This document shows positions 54,660 to 64,000 of a stretch of 64,000 nt of DNA, piece after piece. The stretch spans positions 79,859,882 through 79,923,881 of the forward strand of contig NC_057864.1 of NCBI RefSeq assembly GCF_019393635.1. The letters are read 5' to 3'. The position numbers were made by a program, and so were the translations under genes. Source of the DNA: Dromiciops gliroides (taxonomy: Eukaryota; Chordata; Mammalia; Microbiotheria; Microbiotheriidae). Under the pieces are notes generated by a model. The model was not told where the DNA came from and did not search any database. It saw nothing but the letters and a program-made list of their open reading frames with translations. Every line of letters starts with the position of its first letter. Within the stretch, counting starts at the first letter, position 1.

Positions 54660-55110
54660 AGCTTTGAACATTCATTCATTCATTCAATAGACATTTGTGG
54701 CTCTATTATAGGTGAAACACTGTGTTTTAAACTGAGGGAAGAGGCCGAGACACAAAGGTAAAACAGTTTTCTCTCTAGAGCTTACAGTGTAGCAGGGAGT
54801 AAATATATAATGCCAATAACATACAGTGTGTGATAGGTGCCGTAAGGGAGGTCTGAAGTACTAGAGGACTCAAAATCAATGATCACATCCAACTGGACAA
54901 TTGAGAAAGGCCTTCTTGAGGTGGTGGCACTCGAGCTATGCCTTGAAAAATGAACAGTATGTCAAAGGCCAGAAATGATAGTGAGGTCATTCAGGAGGAA
55001 GGAATGCTATGAACAGACGGCTAGACAGAAAAGTGTGAACCAGGTTCGGGGAGGGCCGAAAGTCTAGTTTAGTGAGAATAATGGGGAAAAGCCTCAGAGC
55101 ACAGAAGTAT
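54660..55110 (-). mobile_element. L2-like LINE 3' end, antisense
   Basis: attcattcattcattcaata, ctctagagcttacagtgta, aaggccttcttgaggtggtg and aggaatgctatgaacagac in antisense order. Confidence 0.55.
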
Positions 55111-55139
55111 CAAGGAAATACAAAGGAAATGTAAAGTAT

Positions 55140-55560
55140 AAACACTTCTTTAATCTACTCTTCTCCCACTATATTATATCATTTAATTATCTTATCAGTT
55201 CCCATAGATTCAATTATGTCTATCTTGATCAATCCCAAATCTATTTATCCAATCTAACCTCTCTCCTGACCTACAACCTCACACTTCCAACTGCCTTTTT
55301 AGCATCTCAAACTGTATGTCTCAGACCCTTTAAACTGGACATGTCCAGAACTGAATTCATCATCTTTCCCCATAAAGCCACCCCTCCTTAATTTTCTTAT
55401 TACTTTCAAGGACATCACCAGCCTCCCAGTCACCCAGACTCACAAAATATCATCCTCAACTCCTCACTCTCACTCCCCACATCAAATTTGTCATCTTGCT
55501 GATTGTACATTCATGATATCTCTCATATATGCCCCCTTCTCTTATCTAGTGCTGCCGCTG
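55140..55560 (+). mobile_element. L2-type LINE ORF2 fragment, sense
   Basis: tcccaaatctatttatccaa, acttccaactgcctttttag, aactggacatgtccagaact, cctcccagtcacccagactc and ctcaactcctcactctcact, L2 order. Confidence 0.75.
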
Positions 55561-55652
55561 TATAGTAAATGCTTATTCAGTGACCGATCACTTTGAAGTA
55601 TAATATTTAAGCAAACATGTTGTAATTATAGGATATTAAGAAACCACTGTTT

Positions 55653-55838
55653 GGGGGGCAGCTAGGTGGCACAGTGGATAAAGCACCAGCCCTGGATTCA
55701 GGAGGACCTGAGTTCAAATCTGGCCTCAGACACTTGACACTTACTAGCTGTGTGACCCTGGGTAAATCACTAAACCCTCATTGCCCCAGAAGGAAGGAAG
55801 GAAGAGAAAGAAAGGAAGGAAGAAAGAAAAAATTAAAA
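55653..55838 (+). mobile_element. WSINE1-like SINE (type A) with (GGAA)n tail
   Basis: Full-length. Perfect 15-base target duplication aagaaaccactgttt at 55638-55652 and 55839-55853. The tail has grown a ggaa/gaaa microsatellite. Confidence 0.95.
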
Positions 55839-55854
55839 AAGAAACCACTGTTTG

Positions 55855-56520
55855 ACTGAAAGATCTCTCACACCCCTGGTGGCCTTTGAGAAAATCTGCC
55901 AGTTCTGATGTCCATCTCAATTTGACAGAGTAACCTGGAGCAATCAAGAAGAAAGCCCACTATGGAGAAAGAACCCAGTTCTTGAAAGGAATTGTTCTTC
56001 ACCTTTTACCTTTTCACTTGGGCCTCTCCCAGACTGCACTGGGAGTAAGGAGGGGATTTTTCACAGGGCAGAACCTGAGAGCCTAGTTCTGGAATCATAT
56101 TGTGCAGAGGAGTCTAGTTGGGGATGAGCCAAGCAGAGATGCTAAGTCCAGGGTAAGCAATGTCAATCCACTATGAGGAAAGACATCCGAGGCCCTAAGA
56201 TGGTAAGAGTAGGAGCTGCTTTGGCCATGGGTTACCTTTGTGTATATGCTCACTTTTCCCACTTATGATGTCTGTAAATGTGGGAGAATGCACCACAGGT
56301 TTATGGTGACGAAGCTTTGTTACTACACTTCATGTTATGCCATCTCAGCAAATGTCTTTGTTTTGAGCTAATTTTGTCAACTGGCTGACTACTGAAGGTA
56401 AACAAATCAGTTGGATCATAAGCTGTAAGAGTCGGTATGAACCAACAGAATAGCTTGAACCTATGGTCATCAGCTCTTTGGGGACCCAAATTACAAATAC
56501 AGGTAAGGGAAGGTAACCCC
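55855..56520 (+). other. Intergenic sequence, nothing recognised
   Basis: No named element. Confidence 0.45.
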
Positions 56521-56524
56521 AGTG

Positions 56525-56868
56525 AAGATACTATAGAATCATAAAACCTTAGAGCTAAGAGACCTTAAAAGTCAGCTAATACAATCTCTTCAAAACACAG
56601 AGTGAACTTTCAGAGTTATAAGGGCCAGGAATCCAACCCAGGTCTCCTTAATTTCAGGCAGGAATATTAGAAAAAAGCTGCCAAGTCCATAGTACACAAG
56701 AAAAATTAAAGGAAGAAGGTTTTGGGGCAGAGACACAAATTAGGAGAAAACTGAGGCCAAGAGACACTACATGTCTAGCCCAAGGTCTTCCATACAGTAA
56801 GTAGTAGAACTAGGACTTGAATACAGGTCAACTATAAATCCAATGCTCTTTGAGGGCTCTAGCTATGA
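56525..56868 (-). mobile_element. MIR-like antisense fragments
   Basis: gccaggaatccaacccaggt (about 56624) and, more clearly, aactgaggccaagagacact and actaggacttgaatacaggt (56745-56868). Confidence 0.5.
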
Positions 56869-57061
56869 ATTTTGACAAATAACTGACTCAGAAACAGGGT
56901 CTACGACCGGCTCAGGCCTGTTCATTTATTAGGTATTTGGTTTGTTGTGGCACTATTCTTTCCTGTCTGCTTCTCCTTCTACATATTATAACATAAATTT
57001 ATATATAAATTATAATATATTATATCAGTGCAATAACTTGATTTTGTTAGGTATGAACAAT

Positions 57062-57304
57062 GGTTTATGATGTGGGATAAATCACTTATTACACCAGCAA
57101 AATGCACCATTTATTACATAGGCATAATAATTTGCTTAACATACCAGCATGCTGTCATCTTTTTATGCCAGGGCAATAAGTTGCTTATTGTACCAATGTA
57201 AAAAGTGGCTTATTACACTCATATAATAAATGACACATTATGACAGAGCAAGAAATGCCTTACTGTGCTTATATGATGACATGACACATGTATCTTGTCA
57301 TAAC
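57062..57304. repeat. Degenerate tandem array, about 25-base period
   Basis: Four consecutive 25-base units starting at 57181, 57206, 57231 and 57256 (ttgcttattgtacc, tggcttattacact, tgacacattatgac, tgccttactgtgct) with looser units on both sides. Core motif is ttattacac followed by an A/T-rich half. Similar motifs recur at about 57880-57935. Confidence 0.7.
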
Positions 57305-57329
57305 ATAAAAATATTATATAGTAGATATG

Positions 57330-57560
57330 TTATATGCAAATATACTTCAGCATGAAGCCCAAAACATCATTAGAAAGACTTCCTCTTTTTAGAAGCTGCC
57401 TGCTACAGTCATAAAATTGCTCTAGTTCTTCCTCCTCTGCAAAGGAAACACGCCCATAAATTGTAATGAACTTCATGGCAACTCTTTTGCTTGCGCTCAT
57501 CATGAGCACAGCAATACAGACTCCATTTAAAGAGTGCTCATAGTCTAGCCAACCATTCAT
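57330..57560 (-). mobile_element. RTE-type LINE endonuclease relic, antisense
   Basis: The minus-strand frame has ASKRVAMKFITIYGRVSFAE followed by EEELEQFYD, resembling the RTE endonuclease segment with YAPTSxAEEEExExFYxxL. The GDFNAKxG motif is not found, so it is truncated or decayed. It is a second RTE locus, apart from the one at 7381. Confidence 0.55.
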
Positions 57561-57564
57561 TTCT

Positions 57565-58825
57565 CCCCAGCTGCTCTTCTTGGACTGGACTGCACTATGA
57601 TCATTCCCTCAGGAAAACTCATCACCAGGAAATTCATCATCCTTACGTATTGCATCAACTTTGGTACTCACCTCATTGGTCGCCTTGATACTCTCAGTAG
57701 CCTCTTATTGAAGGTCTGGAGTGTGGAGAAAAAGAATCCCTCCCAATACCTTCATTGAAAGAGGGCTCCCATGCCTGAAAATTCATCAAAAGCTGCACTC
57801 ATTAGAATGGAATCCACTATGATCATGTATCCAGGCCACTTAGTCATGAGGAAACTGATCATCCTGACATATTACTCCCATGTAATAAATGGCTTGTTGC
57901 AGCTGTGCGATATGTCATTTATTACACATGAAGAACTAACTGCTGGCTCCCCTTTGGTCTGTGATTGTTGTCCAGGTTACTCCTTGGCAGGCTTCAGTGT
58001 TTGTTGGAGACTGGAACTGATAGACTACTCTGCTTCTGACCCCAATTCCCTTTCCAACACTAACAATAGCAGTGGTGATGATAGCCTCCAGCTACCAACA
58101 CATGGCCCATGAATACAGGCCTCCCTTCTTGTCTGTTTGCATTTGTTCTTTCCTGCTCTAGAATGAAGGAGTTTTGCAACCTTATGAAATTGGAAAGATT
58201 GGCAGACCAGAAGGACAGCTAGAATGCCAATGAAGCAGTGAAAAGAGACCCTATAGAACCCTGAGCTGCAACAAACCAGGCCCAGCAGCCAAGCAATCCA
58301 TGCATCAGACAGGCCACAGTAAGAAGTGAATTTGGTAGACAAATGCTTTGAAGAAATTGCTTTAAGTCTAACTCGGTTCTAACTAACTTTAAGTTCTAAC
58401 TCGGCCATAAAGGAGAGTGTGGCCCTAATTGGAAGAAAATATTTATCCTTCTAATTGCTATATCTTCTCAGTAAATATGCCTTTATAAAAGCTAATAGAT
58501 GCTGTTTAAACCAAACTGGAGTGTTAATCACTTGTTCAATGATATATGGGGGTTACTAACTATAACTGGCAGTTAACAAAGAATGAAAGTTTGAGTATTA
58601 GAGAAATACATCCCCAACCCCTCAGGGGTACCCCTAGAACCCAACTCATCAGTGTGAGAGGGAGTTGGAATAAGGCTCCTCAAAAATTATGAAAGATACA
58701 AAAGAAAGAATAGAGACAGGAAGGGAAAGGGGAACGAGGCATGCAAAGATCCAAATCTCTAATGAGGAAGAGAATCTTGGTTCCATTAACAGAAGTAGGA
58801 AAGTTGAGAGAAGGAGATCTTCAAT
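57565..58825 (+). other. Intergenic sequence with an internal diverged duplication
   Basis: 57590-57650 and 57812-57872 both read cactatgatcat...gaaa(t/c)t(c)atcatcct(t/g)ac(g/a)tatt. Otherwise no named element. Confidence 0.45.
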
Positions 58826-58829
58826 AAAT

Positions 58830-60010
58830 GAATAATAGATGCAAAAACATTTACTGACTACTATATTCTAGATGCTGTGCTAGATGCTGGGATACCAAAA
58901 TGAGACAGTCTCTGACCTCGAGGATCTTATATTCTAATTATATTATATTCCAATTATATTCTAATAACATATAATAAAAGGGAATTTCAGTCTAAGGAAT
59001 CAGAGAGAAGGTGAATAAAACAATAGAGTGGTTAAGTGGCAAAGTAGATGGGAAGAGGGGGCAGCTAGGTGGCACAGTGGATAAAGCACCGGCCCTGGAT
59101 TCAGGAGAACCTGAGTTCAAATATGGTCTCAGACACTTGACACTAGCTGTGTGACCCTGAGCAAGTCACTTAACCCTCATTGCCCAGTCAAAAAAAAGAG
59201 AATAAGCTCAGTTTTAGACATGTTTAGTTTAATACGATAGAACATCCAGTTGGAGATTTCTAGCAGGCATTTGAAAGTGTAGGCCTAGATTTCAGGAGAT
59301 ATGGCAGGGCAGAGGATAAAGAATTCTGAGTCAGATATAGAGAGGTAACAGCTAAAACCAGTGGAATAGATGGTATCACTGAAACAAAGAGCGTAGAGAG
59401 ACAAGGCTGATGACAAAACCCTGAAAAATTCCTACATTTAAGGAATAGAAAAATGGAAATATGAACCAATTAAGAACAAGTTAGGAAAAAAGAATAAAGA
59501 TAATGTAGTATTCTACCACAAATCAATGCCAAATATTGAGGAGATACTTCATAATGTCAAATGCTACGGGAAGTTCAAGAAAATAAAAGCTAAGAGAAGA
59601 CTTTTGCATTTGACTTTTAGCTCACTGGTGACCTCAAAAGAGTATTCTCAGTTGAGTGATTGAGGCATAAACTAGATTATAGGAGTTAAAGGTTCAGTGG
59701 AAGGGGAAGAAATGGGAGCAGCAAGCATGGGTGACTCAAGAAGTTTGGATAGTAAAATGAGAAGGACATAATGGTTGCTGACAAGGGGGTGAGGTTAAGG
59801 GAGAATGTTTGTAGAAAAAGAAAAAAAAAGATAGAGAAGAAACTGATCATACAAAAGAGTAGATGACTGATAGAACAGAGATTGAGGATAAAATCTATCC
59901 TACAAACAGGCTTGAAAAGGAAGGCTATTTCTTCCTCTGAGATAGAAAAGAAAAAAAAAGGAAAGATGGATACAAATTACTTTTGAGGTCTAGAGGAGCA
60001 AAGAAAAAAT
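58830..60010 (-). mobile_element. L2-type LINE, antisense, interrupted by a SINE
   Basis: aaaacatttactgactacta and tagatgctgtgctagatgct (3' end), then after the SINE, aagctcagttttagacatgt, catccagttggagatttcta, ctcagttgagtgattgaggc and tgactcaagaagtttggata, in antisense ORF2 order. Confidence 0.7.
59056..59198 (+). mobile_element. WSINE1-like SINE (type A)
   Basis: gggggcagctaggtggcaca to cctcattgcccagtc and an A-run; a short internal deletion near cttgacactagctgtg. Inserted in antisense L2. Confidence 0.9.
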
Positions 60011-60014
60011 TGAG

Positions 60015-60390
60015 GACTGGTGGCAGATGACTGAAGTCTCAGGCTGATCAGGTGATCACTTCTTGGTCACCCGAGTACAAAAAGGAGTTATTGCTTTGCT
60101 CTGATGCTTGGCTGACATACTATAAGGGGCAATTCAAGCAAGGGAACTTCAGTCAGCTGAATCTACCCAGAGTCCCCTCAATGCATTATCACTGTTAAAT
60201 ATATTTCTCCTGATATAGGTAAGTGAATCGACATTTTATTGACTATTGAATGACCTAAAAGTGTGTCACTTAGTTCCAAATTCAAACACAAACTACCAGG
60301 TGACTGACCTGAGGCAGTCACACCCAGAAAAGATGCCCTCAACAAAGCAAGTCACATCTATTCCTGTGATGCCTGGGTCCTCAAAAGATC
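60015..60390 (+). other. Intergenic sequence, nothing recognised
   Basis: No named element. Confidence 0.45.
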
Positions 60391-60397
60391 CATTCTT

Positions 60398-60543
60398 GGG
60401 GCGGCTAGATGGCACAGTGGATAGAGCACTGGCCCTGGAGTCAGGAGTACCTGAGTTCAAATCCAGCCTCAGACACTTAACACTTACTAGCTGTGTGACC
60501 CTGGGCAAGTCACTTAACCCCAATTGCCTCACTTTAAAAAAAA
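60398..60543 (+). mobile_element. WSINE1-like SINE (type B)
   Basis: Full-length type B. Target duplication aaaagatccattctt / aaaagatcccttctt (60383-60397 and 60544-60558), one mismatch. Confidence 0.94.
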
Positions 60544-61107
60544 AAAAGATCCCTTCTTTATCAATATCAATAAAAGCACAGAACACACAGGTCACCCCAC
60601 AGGGCACTGGGCAGATGCCCATTAATTTCCTGTCACAGCTCCCTAAGTCAGCCCACTTGGAGGACAAAAGGCCTAACAGAAGTGCCAATGAGAACTTCTG
60701 TCTCACTGAAGCTAATTCTCACCAGAACTAGTGTGTTAGATTATGAGTAAAGGCAATAAATCCTGAGATTTAGAATAATTGGTAAGTATCCATTTATGGG
60801 CATATTCTTGTTAAGTTTACTGCCAAAGAACCTCTTGACATCTGCTAACAGTCATTCTATTCTAGCATGTGTGAGAGGACTCCCCTATTTGCTACCTTTC
60901 CCAGAGAAAAAGAATCATACCATAACTAGCCTGTTAGGAATCCATTTTCGAAGTCTCTGGGTTTTCATTTGTCTCCAAATTAATGTTAGAAAATATTGTA
61001 ATTGACAACTCTGGTCCATGGTCCATAGCATTCATCTTATGGATCACAGAGTTCTGCTCATTCTGACACGGTCTACATTTGTCTTCAGAATTATAAGTGC
61101 TTGCTCT

Positions 61108-61262
61108 GGGGCAGCTAGGTGGCTCAGTGGATAGAGCACCGGCCCTGGAGTCAGGAGTACCTGAGTTCAAATCCGGCCTCAGACTTTTTACACTTACTAG
61201 CTGCGTGACCCTGGGCAAGTCACTTAACCCCAATTGCCTCACCAAAAAAATAAAAAATAAAA
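61108..61262 (+). mobile_element. WSINE1-like SINE (type B)
   Basis: Full-length type B copy with an aaaataaaaaataaaa tail. Target duplication not clear. Confidence 0.92.
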
Positions 61263-61264
61263 GG

Positions 61265-63755
61265 CAGTTAGTTAATAAGGGTCTGAGGTCCTGCTTGTGA
61301 ACATCTCAGGAGATCTATTACTCTAGGGCTAAAAAAAGGGGAAGTCATCCTGCCTATTCTAAAGCATTGGCCCCCTCCTCCTGGCTCAGTAACATTTTTC
61401 AGAGTAGGTGTTGTTGACTGGAGAAATACTAGAGCAAGAATGGGGCAGTGGAGAGTGACCATGCCCAAGAGGACAATGCTCAAGTCCAAAGTCCCTGGGA
61501 CCTAGAGCTGCCTAGTACTATTGTCTCTTACTACCTGAATGCTAATAAATATAGTAATCATGTTTGTATTTCAAAATATATTATGAGAACGCCAGTCTTT
61601 GTCAAGCCCCCCTAGAAAATGGCTGTCTACGTCTACACATAACCAATGTAATCATCCAGGCAATTCATCCAAATAAGCAGATGTCAAATAAATTAACTGG
61701 TCAATTTTTATTAAAAAGGCACACCAGTTGTATGCAGTCTATGCAACCATTTGGAAGAAAATGGCTCCTCAGGTAAATGATGCTGTAGGCTTGAGGGACA
61801 GGGGAATAAAAGATATCTGGAAAGGAGCAATCAAAATGATCAATTCAGGGAACTCTGGGCCAGTAATTCAATGATTTGCTTACTAATGGAACCCAGTTTA
61901 CAGAATTGGATCCCCTATAGTCCCTTCCATGCCTACCATTCCCTGCAATCCCAATACAAATAACCCATTCTCAGTTCTTAGTTATAACAGTTAGAGGCAA
62001 ACATTTTTAATCTAACCATCAGAAATGTTAGCCTCACTCAGTCTGCTCATGATCTTATGAGCCTGGAATCTGAGACTCCACCCTCCAATTATACATAGCA
62101 TGACTGCATATACATGGTGGTCACAAACAGGATTTTTTTCTTCTTTTTTTGGCAATGCTACAGCAATTAGATACAACCAAACTCTCCTGGAGGTAGTAGT
62201 AGTTCTCTATGCTGATACCCTCCAACAGGAATTCCTTTAGAGACAGGGCAAACAAACAGCATGGGGTGACTTTCCACTCATTATGAATGGTTGGTTTAAC
62301 ATCCTGCCACTTGAAGAATTCATCAGCACTGTAGCAACTAGAATGATGAACCTCAATTGAGTAACAGAAAACAGCTTTTCTTTCAAACACAAATTTCAGC
62401 CAGCCATGCTTAGCACAGACAGATACTTTTCTAGCTACAGAACCCCATCCTCCTTCCTTGTGTTACACCATTATCTACTAAGCTAAACTAAGGACAAAGT
62501 CTTACCTGGCTGGTGTATGAAACTTATCAACGTTCAAAATTGTTCACTTGACTAAAGAAAAAGAGGAAACTAATCATTTTGGAAAAGGGTCTTTTGAAGG
62601 TAACCAGCTATCTTAGTTTAGCCAAGAGTCTTCATTTTGGATGATCTCTGATAAGTATGCAAATATCCCTGGAAAAGTCATGCACAATTTCTGCTACAGC
62701 TGAAAACCAACTATGGAGACGTGGGTTACTTTGTGAATCACTATATCTAAAAGAATTTTATAATAAACCCTAGCTCATCTAATGCATTGGATCAAGTAAG
62801 ATTTTTTTAAAGTACTATATAAATGCTACCTGCTATCATCAAGCAGCCACATCCTCAGGGTGGCTTGAAGGACACTAAGAAGCCTCTCTCAATATACTGC
62901 TCTGGAGCCCATAAATATGAGTTGTTAAAAGAATAACAATAACTAATAATAGTTATTAACCATTAATAATAATTGATGATGATCAAGCTTGAAATAATAA
63001 TTCAGTACAAACATGTATTTATTAAGCATCTATATATGCAAGGTACTATGCTATGTTATGTGTTGGGGATGACAAAAATGAAGATCCCTTTCAATAAATG
63101 TAAAAAACCCAGAAGTAGGGATATATCAAGAAGTCAAAATGCTGTTCATTACTTAGACAACACAAGGAAAAAGATGAGAGAGAGTACTTTAGACAAAGTT
63201 CCAATAGTTGTTTCTCAGTTGCATCTCTTCTCTGCAGTAATAGCCCACAGAGGCCGACTCAATCCTCAGGAACACAGATCACGCAACCCTGATGGTCTGA
63301 GAGAAGAGAAAACAGGTAATAAGGGCTGGGGGAAAGGCACAACTGCAATGGGTCACTAACCTGAGAGGAAAAGATTAGTGATAAATATGTTTACAGAGAA
63401 CAGCATAAAGATAAAGACAGACAAAAGCTGACAGAGAGGATAAAATGAATACACATTCAAAGAGACATACAATGATCCAATACTTCAAAAAAAAAGAAAC
63501 TGAGTCAAAATCCCTTGAAGGAGATAAAGTTATTACAACAGATGTCATGGGGCCCCCTGAAACAATGAGACAGCTCCAAGAATCATTGGAATATTTTAGA
63601 ACAATAAAAAATTAATTGAAAATAGTATATACTCTATTGCAGTATATTCTGTGGAAGAGAATGTTAAAATGCAGAGGTAGAAGGGAAAACAATAGAATTA
63701 AATTTTTAAATAACAAAACTAGAAAAACACATCAGAGTTCTACAAAAAACATTGA
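61265..63755 (+). other. Intergenic sequence, mostly unassigned
   Basis: About 2.5 kb. A short L2-like antisense 3' end lies near 63010-63070 (tgtatttattaagcatctat, aggtactatgctatgttatg). The open frame at 62973-63359 matches no family I know. No PRG4 exon, the next gene in human, was recognised. Confidence 0.4.
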
Positions 63756-63759
63756 TACC

Positions 63760-64000
63760 TGACACCAGAATACAGATCAAGAGATTCACAAGACTGTGGA
63801 TTGAACTACACTGTTTCTACTTTGGGGCCAATTTTTTTTTTTCCCTTCTTTTGTGAGGTCTTCCCCTTGTACTCTGATTCTTCTTTCACAATATGACTAA
63901 TGCAGAAATGTGTTTAATGTGATTGTACATATATAAACTATATCAGATTGCTTTCTGTCTTGGGGAGGAGGGAGGGAAGGGAGTGTTGGAGAAAAATTTC
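63760..64000 (+). mobile_element. Marsupial L1-type 3' end, sense (partial, right edge)
   Basis: gaactacactgtttctactt, tttcacaatatgactaatgc, tatataaactatatcagatt and a G-rich ggaggagggagggaaggg segment; runs off the window. Confidence 0.55.

Noticed and set aside
60246-60731. Open frames with a shared peptide (…DRAPAL(D/E)SG.PEFKS… and CVTLGKSLNP), here and at 2371, 19770, 23924, 42486, 45643, 52313, 55674 and elsewhere
   Set aside because: All lie on WSINE copies read in the same frame. The shared peptide is SINE sequence, not a protein family.
62973-63359. 128-residue open frame
   Set aside because: No recognised domain, it starts in an L2-like 3' end, and no supporting promoter or splice context.
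61265-64000. First exons of PRG4, the gene after HMCN1 in human
   Set aside because: No signal peptide or somatomedin-B coding sequence was seen; the gene is probably beyond the window.
1-64000. CRISPR arrays, bacterial operons, phage or plasmid features
   Set aside because: Spliced vertebrate gene structure and marsupial repeats throughout; no spaced direct repeats of CRISPR type.

Overview
The window looks like nuclear DNA from an Australian marsupial. Introns are large, the coding part is a vertebrate extracellular-matrix gene, and the sequence carries about 26 copies of a marsupial tRNA/MIR-derived SINE (WSINE1/WALLSI-like, opening with ggcagctaggtgg). It also holds many old MIR and L2/CR1 fragments, an RTE/BovB-type LINE relic and marsupial L1 3' ends. 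I assign clade from the repeats only and cannot name the species.

Positions 1 to about 29,790 are the 3' end of HMCN1 (hemicentin-1) on the + strand. I can place ten exons, or parts of exons: a 28-base exon end at the left edge, eight exons that each bring in an EGF-like module (one also carries a long Tyr/Ser-rich linker), and a last exon with the fibulin-type C-terminal module, stop codon and 3' UTR. Joined, they give 1,617 coding bases (538 residues plus stop) in an unbroken frame, and every junction is GT-AG. The first eight introns are phase 1 and the last is phase 2. The introns hold most of the repeats: 13 WSINE copies, a decayed RTE LINE of about 3 kb, a hAT-type transposon split by a SINE, and a SINE nested inside an older SINE.

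Positions 29,790 to 64,000 are intergenic DNA downstream of HMCN1. I found no further exon. The content is repeats: a probable minus-strand solo LTR, a long antisense L2, a CR1/L3 3' end, L2 split by other insertions, L1 3' ends on both strands, a decayed U6 snRNA retropseudogene, a second RTE relic and a degenerate array of about 25 bp period.

The most unusual structure is a perfect inverted repeat at 46498-46815, with two 146-base arms around a 26-base spacer inside an antisense L1 3' UTR. It is either a very recent template-switch inversion or an assembly fold-back artefact. In the gene, the linker exon carries a dibasic R-T-K-R site, an additional cysteine and a new N-glycosylation sequon compared with human HMCN1 as I remember it. 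I found no sign of an undescribed multi-gene system.
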